Positions 45,600 through 58,490 of a stretch of 64,000 nucleotides of DNA are shown here, piece by piece (the stretch's first letter is position 1; each line of letters starts with the position of its first letter). The stretch is from Polytrichum commune (lineage: Eukaryota; Streptophyta; Polytrichopsida; Polytrichales; Polytrichaceae), in assembly GCA_950295325.1 (NCBI GenBank), contig OX485803.1, positions 13,580,001 to 13,644,000 of the forward strand. The letters run 5' to 3'. The notes under the pieces were generated by a model that was given only the letters and a program-made list of their open reading frames with translations, searched no databases and was not told the origin of the DNA. Made by a program: the position numbers and the translations under genes.

Positions 45600-45668
45600 T
45601 AACCATGGGATGCCGCAACTAGTGCAAATTCAAACCGAATCCGCTCTAGTTGTAGCATCCCATGGTTA
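45600..45668. other. 69-nt near-perfect stem-loop
   Basis: Arms 45600-45622 (TAACCATGGGATGCCGCAAC then TAG) and 45646-45668 pair over 23 positions with one mismatch and one G-U, around a 23-base loop. It has the size and pairing of a small-RNA precursor or could be the remains of a foldback element. No promoter evidence. Confidence 0.6.
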
Positions 45669-46009
45669 CATTCTCGGAACCCGTGTGAACCAACGCACAT
45701 TCCTTAATAATGTTATGCCGGCCTCAAACCGTTTATAAAATCATCTTTATACTTTCACTAGAATTGGTGTATAAAACAATGGTGTTTTTGTTCAAAGAAC
45801 AGTATTTTTGGGCTTAAAAGAGGTGTGGGGATTGCATGTAGCACGGTGAAGAGGAGAAGGCCTGCTTATAAAATGGGCTCACCCAAATTGAGTCAAGGGG
45901 GAGCACGAGCAACCAAGCTTCTCCGCAGTGGGAAATTTGAACATGGCAAGTAGTGAAAGCCACTCGCTGCAATATTTATAACACGGAATAAGGGAGAGCT
46001 GCAGCAGGC

Positions 46010-46150
46010 ATACTATACTAGGGTCCAGGGTCAAAGAAAACCCTGGGTCCAAAAGACCCCTGCATGCATGGCCCTTACCTTGGGACTCGTGATCGGAGCC
46101 AAGCTTAAAGTTCCATTTCTCACATTGGGTGCAATTTGTGCTTGAGTCCA
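46010..46150 (+). repeat. Dispersed repeat G, partial copy
   Basis: Shares TAGGGTCCAGGGTCAAAGAA, ATGGCCCTTACCTTGGGACT and CCAAGCTTAAAGTTCCATTT-like blocks with 48045-48145, in order. Confidence 0.5.
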
Positions 46151-46310
46151 CATGGCCACAATTAAGCGGGAAATTAAACTAGTGCTACATTTGCATGACA
46201 TTCTTCGCCCCTTCGGTCATGCTCCACGGGGCCAAGCACCTGGAGGCGGGCATCCTAGAACGGTGCCTTACTATAACATATTCAAATTTGCAGTCAAAAT
46301 CAACACGATG

Positions 46311-47151
46311 AAGACGAGCCTTGGGAACAGGGCTTGGGGAGAACCGGTGGTTAGTTACAGGCGAAACCGGTTAAGTTCGAGAAACAACCGGTTGAAGTTG
46401 GAGACTTCAGGAGAATTACCGATCGTTTTAGAGGAATCTATATGAGAATATACCTCACGTGAACAAAGCAAAATCGGAAGATGTCAACATGTAAGCGTTG
46501 GATTTAGAATCACATGTATCTTGACCGACTATGCATGTCCAATAACAAACTTCCCGGGCACTGTTTCGGAAGACGAGCCTTGGGAATAGGACTCGGGGAG
46601 GACCGGTGGTTAGTTGCAGGTGGACTGGTTAAGTTCGAGAAACAACCGGTGGTTAGTTACAGGTGAACCGGTCAAGTTTGAGACTTCAGGAGGATTACCG
46701 ATCGTTTTAGAGGAATCTATAAGAGAATATACCTCACATGAACAAAGCAAAACCGGAGGATGTCAACATGTAAGCGGTTGGGTTTAGAATCACATGTATC
46801 TTGACCGACTATGCATGCCCAATAATAAACTTCCCAGGCACTGTTTCGGAAGATGAGCCTTGGGAATAGGACTCGGGGAGGACCGGTGGTTAGTTGCAGG
46901 TGGACCGGTTAAGTTTGAGAAACAACCGGTGGTTAGTTACAGGTGAACTGGTTAAGTTTGAGAATCAACCGGTTGAAGTTGGAGACTTCAGGAGGATTAC
47001 CGATCATGTTAGAGGAATCTCTGGAAGGAATATGCCTCACATGAACAAAGCAAAACCGGAGGATGTCAACATGTAAGCGGTTGGATTTAGAATCACATGG
47101 ACCTTGACCGACTATGCACGCCCAAAAACAAACTTCCCGGGCACTGTTTCG
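46311..47151 (+). repeat. Three-unit tandem array with GGTTAGTT sub-repeats
   Basis: Units start AAGACGAGCCTTGGGAA at 46311 and 46570 and AAGATGAGCCTTGGGAA at 46850; lengths are about 259, 280 and 302. Each ends ACTTCCCGGGCACTGTTTCG or close to it. The growth comes from a sub-repeat of about 40 bases (ACCGGTGGTTAGTTACAGGT then TTAAGTT), present once in unit 1 and twice or more in units 2 and 3. Small frames here follow the repeat and are not genes. Confidence 0.9.
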
Positions 47152-47959
47152 GGAAATTTGAAGCAGTCCGACCAGGTCAACAAGTTGAATTAAGTGAAGT
47201 CAAACGATGCAATCAACTTTTAATTCAGCTTAACCGTAGTATAACTGACCAAGTTTAATAAAGGGTCCGTAGGCTGGTGGACCTGACACCAACAACAGGC
47301 GAAACGCCATACCATGATAACAAACGGACATTGTACCAACACTGAAGAATGTTTGAGTGTCACATCAATTTTCCATGCTTTGGATTCAAGCACTTCACCG
47401 CTTTTGGTATTCAGTGTCACATGTGGAATAGTGTCACTTACCCTATTTTGAAGCGTATGCTAGCTTACATTGATGATTAACAACTTCGCCGTAAGTGTGA
47501 GCTCATGATACTTGGCGTTTAAGTGCGTGTGTTTATCTTGGCATGAGTATGTTTAATAGTGTTATGAGGTGCATGCCTATGTCACACAATGGTTTGCAAG
47601 TTGACTAAAGTGTACACAAATGACACTTGCCATTACTCTGCTCAAGAATATTTTCCTCTTGCATACTCAAATGTAAACACATGACACTTGTCATTGGTAC
47701 GTTTAGAGTTACCTTCCCTTTGCATACTAATGCGCAAGACTATCATCTAACGTATCCCAATGTGCTACTCTAAATGTCATGATGCAGATACTTTTTCAAT
47801 TATAGAAGTTACATGTGTTGACGAATGGAATCATGTTGGCTATTAGTGGGCGTGACACTTTGAGACCTCTAGGCATCTAGTTTAGGCCCTTCACGAATAG
47901 CGTACGTGGCACTAACTACCATTAACGGTGTAGTGTGAACTCCTAGAATCCATAATAAT
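47152..47959. other. No gene recognised
   Basis: No supported coding or repeat copy; a short frame at 47220-47420 (minus) is unrecognised. Confidence 0.45.
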
Positions 47960-48350
47960 GCCATTAGCCAATAGGATTGCTCAATTTCATTTGTTTTTTG
48001 TTGGTCTTGGATCCTAATCTAAATCCACCTCAAGGATGGGATGGGTTGACATTAGGGTCCAAGTCAAAGAAACTTGGAATCCAAACACCCTATCATGATC
48101 CTTACTTTTGGACTCAACGTTGGACCCAAGCTTCAAGTTTGGTTTGTAACATGAAGTGTACTATTTTCTTGAGTTGGGATATGCTAGAATTGGATGTGGA
48201 AGTGATGCCACAAAGCATCACATTCTTTTTCTTCATACTTTGGACTCGGACCATAATGTAAACTCTTTAGGCCCCATTACGCTCTTGACCAATAGGTGAC
48301 TCGATTTCATCGTGTATCTAGTCTTGGACCTCAATGTAGCTAAGCTAGAT
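47960..48350 (+). repeat. Dispersed repeat G, fullest copy
   Basis: Carries the blocks shared with both 24060-24370 and 46010-46150, including AAGTGATGCCACAAAGCATC. The 94-residue frame inside is unrecognised. Confidence 0.5.
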
Positions 48351-48570
48351 AGTGCAAAAACCAACACCCTACAATATTGCACAGTGAGTACACATTGATC
48401 TTAAAAATGTCCACCACCTTAAACCAAAAAATTTTGTGTTGGTCTTCAGCCCTTACATTATTTACATATGGAATTCAAATAAGACAAAATTTGGTGCGTT
48501 GGAACCCAATATCACTTGCTGGTAGGTGTTATTGATATACATAAATAGATAGATAGGCTCTCGGGGGTTG

Positions 48571-48833
48571 ATTCCTAAAAACCAAGCCATACATTTCCCC
48601 ACGGCAGTCATTGTTGCCCGACAATACCCGTGTACAAATTTATGTTATACTCTCCTAATCATGGACATGTGGACGACTATAAACATGTGTAGACAACCCT
48701 AACTCCAAAATGACGCCATATGTACAGATCATCGGACGCGCCGATTTCCTTCGGTAAGATATTGAATTGGACCAAATCGTTTTTCGACGATTTTGAGAAG
48801 ATTTCACTTCGGCATGGTGGGGGTTAAAAGTGA
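48571..48833 (+). mobile_element. Harbinger-like MITE, family B copy 3
   Basis: Starts ATTCCTAAAAACC after TTG, has GCCCGACAATACCCGTGTAC internally and ends TGGGGG before TTA (48834-48836). Same length as copy 2. Confidence 0.6.
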
Positions 48834-48858
48834 CAATGTTAGCACCTCCACCGCAACG

Positions 48859-48882
48859 TAAACCCTAAACCCTAAACCCTAA
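48859..48882 (+). repeat. Interstitial plant telomere repeat
   Basis: Just over three copies of CCCTAAA in tandem. This is the plant-type telomere unit, but the run is too short to be a chromosome end. Confidence 0.9.
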
Positions 48883-50827
48883 GCGGAGGCCTGTCCGAGG
48901 GTGTGAAATTAGGGGAGGCTAGCCGGCCGTAGAGTTGTAAGTGGGCAGAGTGATCGATGGGCCTCCAGTGAGTCCCCCCCTGGCTGTCCCGTCCCCTGCA
49001 TTTCTTAACCTGGAATTCATGACATGGAGGAGAAATTCAGGCAATGAAGGTGATGCTGTACACTGGATTGCATTCGTGTAAGTTCGGTACTTGGCTATGG
49101 CTATGGCCATGGCTGGGCTATGCTATCCTGGTCGAACCGCACTGAGTCTGGCTCGAATTCGTAACCCTTAATTTATGTGACTAGTTGAGTGGCGCGAGGA
49201 CGATCTCAGACCACACTGCAAGTGCATATCGGACATGGCATCCCAAGCTCCCTCATAAACTTACTTCCTTACTTATTTACCGGCAAGTTGATGAATCATA
49301 TTACTCACACTACTAGCATACGAGGCCCACGCAATCATCCCATGTCGACGAACAACGCAAATCTACCACTGTGTTAGATTTGTGAATTTTCCAGCTACAA
49401 AGGACGAGTTCCCAATGACGTAGGTCAATTGCCTAGGATTTGTATGTTTGTAGTGTCATGCCAAGGCTCGCGGCAGCAACCACACCTTGTTATTGGCCTT
49501 ATTTCGTATATATGTGTGTATGCGAAGGAGGAGAAGAAGAAGAAGAAGAATAAATTAGTTTGTTGAACGGTAAAATATATCACAATAGAGTTCAAGTAAA
49601 GGAGATGAACCCATGGGTTTAGTCTCAAACCTTGAGTTTATGAGAATTAACATAAAGTCACCCAAATCTTTTAATACTTAATTACTATACACAAATAGTG
49701 GTGTCGGGCTATTAAAAACCAACTTTCTAGCTTGTCCTACTAAGATGAGTGTACCAAGGTAGCCTTGCATAGCCGAACCAAGATTTAGGATGGCAGGCCC
49801 CATGCGCATACCCTAAAATCCAGGGTTGAGATCTACACCCGTCACAAACCCCAAATGTCCGAAATCACAACCCTAAATTTATACTTGATGCACATTTGAC
49901 GGGTGAGACGGGCATTTGACATGTATCTAACGGGTGCAAATCTCAACACTGTGAAAATCCTCTCAAAGTTGGAGAGGTGGGAAGAGGAGGTCCCAAAAGT
50001 TTCACCTAACTTTCAAAATAGGCTCCAAAGTATGACGTGCTAACAAGCTCTTCATAGAATGTGGCGAGAGGACAAACTCATACGACACTTAGACATGGCA
50101 TCCCAAGCCAATTGATACACCTTACTTAGGGTCGAGCCACGCATCCCAATTAAGGCACCGGTTAAAGTAAGTAACCACTCAAAATAGTTATATTGCGTCG
50201 GCTCTGCCCGGTTAAGAGTATTGGCTAACATATGAGGTATCTAACCTATATGAGAGCTAATCTATCTCATGGCCCCACCATCTAGTTAAAATCAATGTTT
50301 AAATTAACTTCTGAAACCTTGCTTTTGTGAAGAAATTTTAACTTTTGGGACCTTGCTCATCTACTATGAGGTGGACAACACTACTTCTTACACCGTCCTT
50401 AATTACAATATATTAAATGATAAACTAGTATTGTATTCTTAAAATAGAAATTTCAATGTCAACTTTAGATCAAAATAATAATGAAATAAAAAAAATCATA
50501 ATAAAACGGTGTGGACCACAAGATATTAGTGTATCATAATTAGTGTCACACTCAAAACTTGGGCAAGTTGAGCAAAACTTTGGTCAATCATCCTTAACTC
50601 CTCTCTTAAATTGGTCAATCTTTGGTTAGTGGTAACCAAGATGTACCGCCATGCGATCGGTTAGCTAGCATTTGAGTTAGTTGATTTCACTAGGTCGTTT
50701 TGTTAGCTAAGTCTCTTAACTAGGTGGTGTGGCTTGACCCTTACTTACTTGCAATCATGTTCATGATTCATATTACTCATATCAAGGCTCATGATATCAA
50801 CCATAACTCATCAATTTGCCCTATTTT
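48883..50827. other. No gene recognised; local duplicated segment
   Basis: TTTGTTGAACGGTAAAATAT at about 49558 and TTTGTTGAGAGGTAAAATAC at about 50870, with matching context (a trinucleotide run just before each), suggest a diverged local duplication. A GAA-rich run is at 49521-49550. No gene identified. Confidence 0.45.
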
Positions 50828-50868
50828 ACACACACACACACACACACCACAACAACAACAACAACAAG
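50828..50868 (+). repeat. (AC)n then (CAA)n compound microsatellite
   Basis: About ten AC units followed by about seven CAA units. Confidence 0.95.
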
Positions 50869-50962
50869 ATTTGTTGAGAGGTAAAATACATCACAATGGC
50901 ACCTAAGTATTCCAAGCAAAATTCAAGAGGACAAACAACATGAAAAAATAGAGTGAAAATTA

Positions 50963-51221
50963 ACCCCTAAGGGTCGAGGCAAACATTTTGGTTTGGGTAG
51001 TTATTGGTGCCCAACAATACCATTGTACACATTTACATTATATCTTATGATTGGACACGTGGACAACTAGACTGTTTTTGGGAACAATCTTAACTATACA
51101 AAGTTTTTCTCCGTACGGACATATCTACCATAAGTGGTGACAAAAAACAATTTCAATAAGCTAATGAATTGGAATGAATTATTTTAGGCAATTTTGGAAA
51201 TATTTGTCCGGCATGTAGGGC
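50963..51221 (+). mobile_element. Harbinger-like MITE, family B copy 4
   Basis: Best-defined member: TTA (50960-50962) precedes ACCCCTAAGGGTCGAGGC, and TTA (51222-51224) follows GCATGTAGGGC, giving a 3-bp TTA target duplication. Internal GCCCAACAATACCATTGTAC is shared by the family. Confidence 0.7.
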
Positions 51222-54200
51222 TTAAACAAAAAAATGTCAAGTGAGTGACCATGGAAGAAAACACAAATGACTAGAGGAACCAATAGCCAAAACCACAGTT
51301 GGTGCAATGGTCATGAGCTTGTTGCCAACACGTTTGATGGGCAACATAATACCAGACCAAAATCGAATAGTAAACCGAAACCAAGTAGTTGGCAAAACCA
51401 TCATCACATTACAGTCACACACTCTCATTAAGGTAGGAACACCTTCAATCAAGACAACGTCCAAACCCAACACCCTCAATTTTTTGCATGAGAAGTACAT
51501 ATTGAATTTGAGAATGTTCATTTTGTGGACATCAAGACCTCTTAATGGTTTTGGGTGCCAACACAATATTCACTTAAAATTTTCTAAATAAAAAGAAAGC
51601 AGTATGCCTATCCTTTTTTTTCTACATGGAATCTTCTTCTTTTTGGTTCATACGGCTGTCACATGGATGCCATATACCTTAACTTCTCAGCTTAAGGTGC
51701 TCCTACTTAATGGGTGGCTTGGGCACCCAATTAACCATCTTTCCAAATTGGGTGCATATGAGACCATGGACAACCCAAGGTTTGTCAAATTGCTCAAGAT
51801 ACCAACCCTTTGTGATTAGGATGACTTTACAATCATATAGGGCATGTGTCCAAGCAATGCATCCATACTCCTAGAATCATTGTCACACATGAAACTCCAT
51901 GGCTTCATTGCGGACACTCTCAATTCCACATACACTTTTGACCACTGGATCAGAGCAAGAACTGCCTCATTTGATTAGCAATTACGATGAATCGCAAAAA
52001 GACTCATGACAAGTTTTGAAATCAGAGTTGAGATGCAAAAATTGTCAAATATCAAAGTCAAAATTATTCTTCTCTTACTGTGACCACATAGTAGATATCC
52101 CCATTGTGTCGACAATCCAACCTAAAACCGCATATATAGTTTGCCAAAGAACATAGCCCAACAATCTCATCTTAACACATGCCGTTTTAGTTTTTGTTCC
52201 GAACTATGAGCGTTGTCATAACTTAATAGTGTTACCACTCATATATAGGTGTTCAATTAAGAAGAGTGAGCACGTTATAAGGCCGCATAGTACCGTGACC
52301 ATTACCTTCCCCGAAGTGGAAATCTAACAAGATGTCCACTGTAGGAATCTTCTCACATACATTCGAAGCAAGTGAGGCGTACAGAGTTGCATCTTCAAAT
52401 ATCTATTTTTCATGAAAGTACAAGAAAACATACTACTTTGAGGCCTACTTGACATAGTACTTGCTCCACCTATATATATATGGAGTAACAAGTCAATGCC
52501 ATAGAAATGCGTTAGATTGTTGCGTTACACTTTCAAATTTCTTGGAATCTTCGATCTAACTATGTATCTACGCCTTGGTTGATAAAGTGTCGTTCTTGTA
52601 CATGAAGTGAAATCTACATCCTTCTCTTCTCCTTGTAACGATTGAGTTCAAGTGAGCTTTAGTGAGGTCTAAGATCATGACAATGTGCTCCAAGACAAAG
52701 CAAAGCATGCAAGAAGCACTAAGGAAGCCAAAAATACAAGAGACATGCAAGTACTAGCTTTCAAATAAAGTGATGATGATGATGGCCTTGCTATTTCAAG
52801 GCATATCCTAATTCAGTTTCAGTAGTCACGATTGTCCAAGGAATGTGCACATGACTTAATAGGTCTCGGTCCTCACCCCAAATTTCACGGCTTTATCCTT
52901 AGTTTCCCTATCCCCTCGTTGTCCTTTGCTCTTGTCGATTGTTGATATTTACATTCTATACATTTATAGGGCTCCCACACTGAGGACCCCGAATGGAAGA
53001 AGCCCCACCTACATAACATGTACATTCATCTCAAAACTCGATACATGTAGTTTTATATTGTGACTCGGTTTTGACATTGTTCATGTTGTAGTGAGTATGG
53101 GCATGCAATAATTTTTGGCATATTAGGAGTTTAGGGGTTAGCGTTTGCGCAAAGGCCATACTTCAAGCCCACATGCTCTTGTGAACAAGAAAACAATTGT
53201 CCCAACCATGTTTTTAAGTAAACGTAGACTTAAGCATGAAATATGGACATAATGAAAGTTTATATGGACACTTCTATTGGGGGACTCTATGATAAAAATG
53301 ACAACAAATAATCTTATATATTGATTGCAGCTCTTGTTGTAGCACATGTTAGTCACACGCACATTGTGATATTTACGAAGAATTACACATCTAGAGAGAA
53401 TTTGACCATATTGCTTCTCAAAAGTATTTCTAATTGACATTTTCAACATATTCTTCTAGTTTCTTCCTCCAACTAGATTTATTTTCCCTATCCTAACAAA
53501 TGCCTACTTGATTTTCCTAGCTTCATCCTTAGGCTCCATACCCCCTTGTTGCCCTTTGCTCTCATTTGTTATTGCTATTGAATTTATGAATACTTTGCGG
53601 AGCTTCTTGCACTAGTAATGACCCACGCAAAATGAACAAAGGCCCACGTACACATACCTATTTATCCCAAGAATGCACAAATTTATTTATTGCGACTCAA
53701 TCACGAACATGACTCATGGTGTAGGGAGTGTAAGATGACATGCTAGGACTTATCTTAGGCCAAACACTTGTGGTGTCTATGTAAACTCATCAATTTGGAA
53801 GGCGAGTTTGATGTTTTTAGACGATTCAACTCCGGAAATGGCATAAGAGGCCCCAAACGAGTCTAGACCTTGGACAACTAACCAACTAATTCAGGTTTTA
53901 GTCAACTAGTTGCTTTCCATAACTATAGTTGTCCGCAATTTAACTTGCCCAAAAATCTAATTAACTACAGTTATATCTAGTTAATCAAAGTTGAGCGTAG
54001 CCTATTCACGGAACTTCTATTGTAGTGTCGTAGTGTCACCAATGTGTTATATGTGTGGGTGGTGTATATGGAGGGTTTTTCCACAACCCAACATTTTGAG
54101 TGATCATATGAAAGCGTTTCGTTGACGACCCTCATCTGAAACAAACCAAGAGGCGAACTTCTTCTTCGAATATATAACAACACTTGAATTTTTTTCTTCT

Positions 54201-54325
54201 AGTTAACTACAGTTGTTCCCTAAAATGGATCGAGAAACATCTAGTTAACTCTAGTTATTATGACAGTTGTCCAAGGTTGAATAACTCCAATGGGACTGAA
54301 TTGAACTACTACACCCCTCAACCTT
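51222..54325. other. No gene recognised
   Basis: AT-rich intergenic sequence. Frames at 51237-51591, 52568-52750 and 53138-53449 show no recognisable domain. A short stretch near 53150 (CAAAGGCCATACTTCAAGCC) resembles 54435-54460 (CAAAGGCCACACTGCAAGCT). Confidence 0.45.
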
Positions 54326-54835
54326 TTGGAACGTTCGTTTTTTTTTTTTTTTTGGTTTGGTAACCCCTTTATCCATGGCGAAGGAATGTACAAAGATGCC
54401 AGGGAAGCCCCAGCCTTAAACTTAGGGTTTGTACAAAGGCCACACTGCAAGCTCCCATGTTCTTGTGATTTGGGATACAAGGGGGTGATTAAGTTAAGTG
54501 CCCTTTCTGCTCCTGCTGCTCCTGCTGCAAGAAGCCTACCTTGTTGCGTAAGATCCCACAAAGCTCGTACTTTAACTTACACCGATTTTTGCATGGCTTC
54601 TTACACAATGTTGCAGGGAGAGCGAGGTGAGAGGGGAGATGGTGTCAGCTTTTGTAAGACTACTGAGCCCCAGCCCAGGCACGGACAATATGTAAGTTAT
54701 GGTGCCGTGTGCAACTTATTATCTTACCCCCTTCTTAGCTTAGCTTGTTTGTGTTGTCGAGGAGGGGTAGCCCAAGCCTCCCAAATCTCCCCAAACCGGC
54801 CTTCGAAAGGCCATCCCAAGTCGGCGACTTTGTAA
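54326..54835 (+). other. 169-codon frame of uncertain status beside a T17 run
   Basis: The frame begins in a run of about 17 T (54338-54353). It is Cys-, Ala- and Pro-rich with no known domain. On the minus strand the T run is a poly-A tail directly after GATAAAGGGGTTACCAAACC, so the region may be the 3' end of a retroposed sequence. GGAACGTTCG next to the tail is not found again at the other side, so no target duplication supports this. I do not consider it a gene. Confidence 0.25.
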
Positions 54836-55050
54836 AGAGAAAGTTGTGTTTCCAATGGTGGATCTCATTGTACGGACGATGTTATCGTTGTAGGGTTAGG
54901 AGAGTTCGGATGAATGAAAACCCTAAATGTACGATCCACATGTCTCAATTCGAAAGATTCTAATGTAAACATGTACGTTGATCTGTCGTCACGGCGGAGA
55001 TGGTTGCCTGGACGAGAAAATCCTTCTCAACTCTAAGGGGTTTACTTATA

Positions 55051-55208
55051 GTCTACCCACACTTACTGGTGCATCCCACCAGTGAATGGTGGGTACCAAC
55101 ACTGGTTGGAACCAGTGGCTCTCGTTGGCTAAACTAGCTCTAAAAGTGGCCCTTGTTGGTAGGAACCGTTCACTGGTGGCCTGCACCGGTAAGTGGGTCC
55201 GTGGGTTG
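55051..55208 (-). mobile_element. 158-bp MITE family E, copy 2
   Basis: Reverse-orientation copy of 13192-13346. The minus strand reads CCCACTTACCGGTGCAGGCC at one end and GGTGGGATGCACCAGTAAGT at the other; the centre CTTTTAGAGCTAGTTTAGCC matches copy 1. TTAA lies outside the high-coordinate end. Confidence 0.75.
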
Positions 55209-55807
55209 TTAATCTTCAAAAGAAAATAAGTTAGGAAACCACACTCAACTACTTTTTGCAATAGAAACTTGGGGGGGGGGGGGTCATGGGGGATGTTGTT
55301 TTCAACCTCACACAAAAAAATGGAATCCAATGAAAATTGTGTCAATTCAATTTTTGAGTGAGACGAATGAAATCTATAGCTACATTACTTATGGTAACTA
55401 GTCTGGACCGTATTATTGAGCTTACTTGCATACTAAAACCATTACGGATGATACTATGGGTGCACAATATACACCAACCCATATTAGTTAACATCTAAGG
55501 CACATGTTGCAGGTTACAATATTTCCATTGGATTGAAAAGTATGTCCATTTGCAAGACTTCCAAGTCAAGGGGAGGAGATGGGTATATCACATGGGAAGG
55601 ACACACGGAACTAAGGTTGCACAATAGTTTGTGGTGGTGTATATTATCGACTAAACTATAGGATTTTCCATGATAAGTACATTTAAATATGCCCACATTA
55701 TTTATCATAATTAGCATACTTATGTTTCCTACCACTTGCCGGAGAGTAAGCTAGTAGCATATTCTTTATTTTTTCATGGAGGAAACTGTCACAATTGTCT
55801 CTTCATA

Positions 55808-55842
<35 letters not shown>

Positions 55843-58490
55843 AATGTATGCATGCATGTATTCTGGAAAGGTTGGATGATGATCACATGATTGATTGAAT
55901 GCAACCGCCATTCTAAAACAATTGATCACTAAGGGATGGGATGGCCCATGACATCAATTCATATGCACGAGTGCACCATGTCGAAATGGCACATGCCCAT
56001 AGTAGTATATTACGATGCTAAAGGTGTAATTGGTGTCTTTATCCTAATTAGTGATTTGTAATTAGATGTGGTAATTAATGTGGTTTTCTTGCATATTGGA
56101 TATTATTATGGTCCCCTAGCAAAGCTTAATTCCTTACTTGGGGAATTCACTTAGCTTTAGGTTTGGTATGCATGTGACCCTACATTAAAAACATAATTCT
56201 AAAAATCCATCAAACACATCAAATGATAGATATCAAAAAACATGAGAGAAGAAGTGCCTCTAAGGTCTCATACCTCAAAAGCTCCAAACCCTCCCACCTC
56301 CCACAAGAAAATGCCCTCATGGAGGAGAATTTACACACTAAGAGGCCTACAATGACCTTGTCATTTTGTCATCTATGGTACATCCATATTCAACATAATA
56401 AGAGCAAAAAAAATTTATCCATCTCCACTAAACTTAATGTAGGGGAAATTGATTTTTCTTTTAATGCACACATTACATTAGAAAAAGTGCAAATCTAAAT
56501 TGGGACTTTTGCAAAATGATACATCACAACTACTAATAATCTAGGGTTTTAACTGACATTATCCTACTTCTACTTCTAATATAACAATTGTCTTGAATGA
56601 ATAAATTGCACCCTCTATTGCAACTTATGTCATTTGGTAATCCCACCTAGTGAACTCCTTGGTATTCCCTCGGGGGGATAGTCATTGGTTGGAGTAGCAA
56701 TATACGTGCGAACAAATGATAGGGTATTTTAAAAACATGGGGGCAAAAGATTATAAATGGACTTAAGAGCAATATAGGGTATCAAAAATGGCACTGGACA
56801 TCTTTAAAGTACTATAGGGTATGGAATAATAGGTAATTTGAAATTATAAGTAATGCAAGCCATTTTTCTATTAACCCAAGTAGAAATTTACATAATGATA
56901 GCATTTGAAAAAAAAAATTGAAAGTAATACCCCCCTATAAAATAGTGGTTGTTCGCACCTATATCCTTAACTTTTTTAACACACTGCCCCCCCCCCCGAG
57001 GGTATTCCCTTAGATTAGTGCCTCTCTATCATGGTTTTATGTTAATAGCAATTTAAAGTATTCCTTGACTACATAGATCAAGTGCAAGCTTGTGATTACA
57101 CTGCCGCAAAGGATGAACTTTCCTAAAGAAGGTTACTCTTTAATATGCATGCAAACAACCTCCTTCCATTCTCAAACATAAAAGTCTTGTGATAACAAAG
57201 ATGCTTGGTAGTTGCCTTTCACTCTCAAGCATTTGAATATTGACTCAAATCTCCTACTTGGGAGTCATTTTTCCACTTTCTAAGGGCAAATATCCACATG
57301 TTGGTTCAAGTTCACATGTAAATGACACTTCCTACATATGGTTGCATGGATAAATGAAGCAAAAGTGAATAGGATATTGTTCAATTCTTTGCCCAATGTA
57401 GTGCCTTCCATTTTGTTTTTTGTTTTGTCTTTTTTTGTCTTTTTTAATACATAATGAAAACGATCTATCACATATAGGGGACCACCTATGAAGGGACAAA
57501 CAAGCATTGCCCAACTCCCAACTCCGTAAAAGGCTAAAATCAAAATTCACCTTTACCCTTTAAATGCTCCATGCAGGATAAAGCTAAAGATGTGCTACAC
57601 AATATTACATCCAAGGGTATCTAGAGAAGACAAGATGTCAATGGATCATATCATATAATGAAACTTCTACCATAAACAACTCTCCATTCCAACAAATATG
57701 TATATTCCTTCAAGTTTTATACTTGTCAATCTTATATCGGCTGAGAAAATCTTGAATCCCGCATGAAAACTACAATTCGACAATAATAAGGATAAAATAG
57801 AGTGCCCTCTACGGTATACAATATTTTAGGATCTATTGTAATGACTTTAACAATAAATAAACATGCACTATAAGTATAAAGCTTGCTATTTTAATGAAAC
57901 AAAGTGATATGATTGATTGAATTATTATATATAGAGAGAGACCATTGGAAATGCAAACTCAACACGAGCTTGAAGTCATCAAACTATCAAGGTATCTCTT
58001 TAGATGTGAGCACTCCATGTGGTATAAAGTATAATCATCCATGAAAGTTTACAATCAAGCTTTTGAAAGTGATCGAATATTTCTCAGTGCGTACATATAA
58101 GAAAACAAAATGCCAATAATGTTTTTAAAGGAAGACTCAATCATTTAAAGCCAGGAGTCTCGTTTTGGGATGTTTAAGTTCTTAATTCTTAAAGACATCG
58201 ATGTAGTCTTGATGGCCAATGCAAGAGTTTGTAAGTTATAAGCCATCAAAGTCATCTTGAATGTGGTAGATTCACACAAGCCCATACAAGTTCTTTATGT
58301 CTACATGTATATAAAATGTATGTGTGCCTTTTGTAGTCACTTGGCTTGTGTGACTAGCAAGTTCATGGTTTCAGTTGGAGTCTAAGCACTCAAATTATTG
58401 AGGGCCAATGCTAATCACGTGTATACCATAACACGATTATGGTAAATTCTAAACATAGTTGCACAATCTTGGAGCAAACGTTCAAATTTC
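55209..58490. other. No gene recognised; (CA)16 at 55809-55840
   Basis: Long AT-rich stretch. G13 at 55271-55283, a perfect CA run at 55809-55840 and C11 at 56987-56997. No frame over 100 residues and nothing recognised. Confidence 0.5.

Noticed and set aside
48859-48882. True telomere or chromosome end
   Set aside because: Just over three units, flanked on both sides by ordinary sequence.
54326-54835. 169-codon frame as a protein-coding gene
   Set aside because: It starts in a T homopolymer, has biased composition and no domain, and overlaps a possible retroposed tail.
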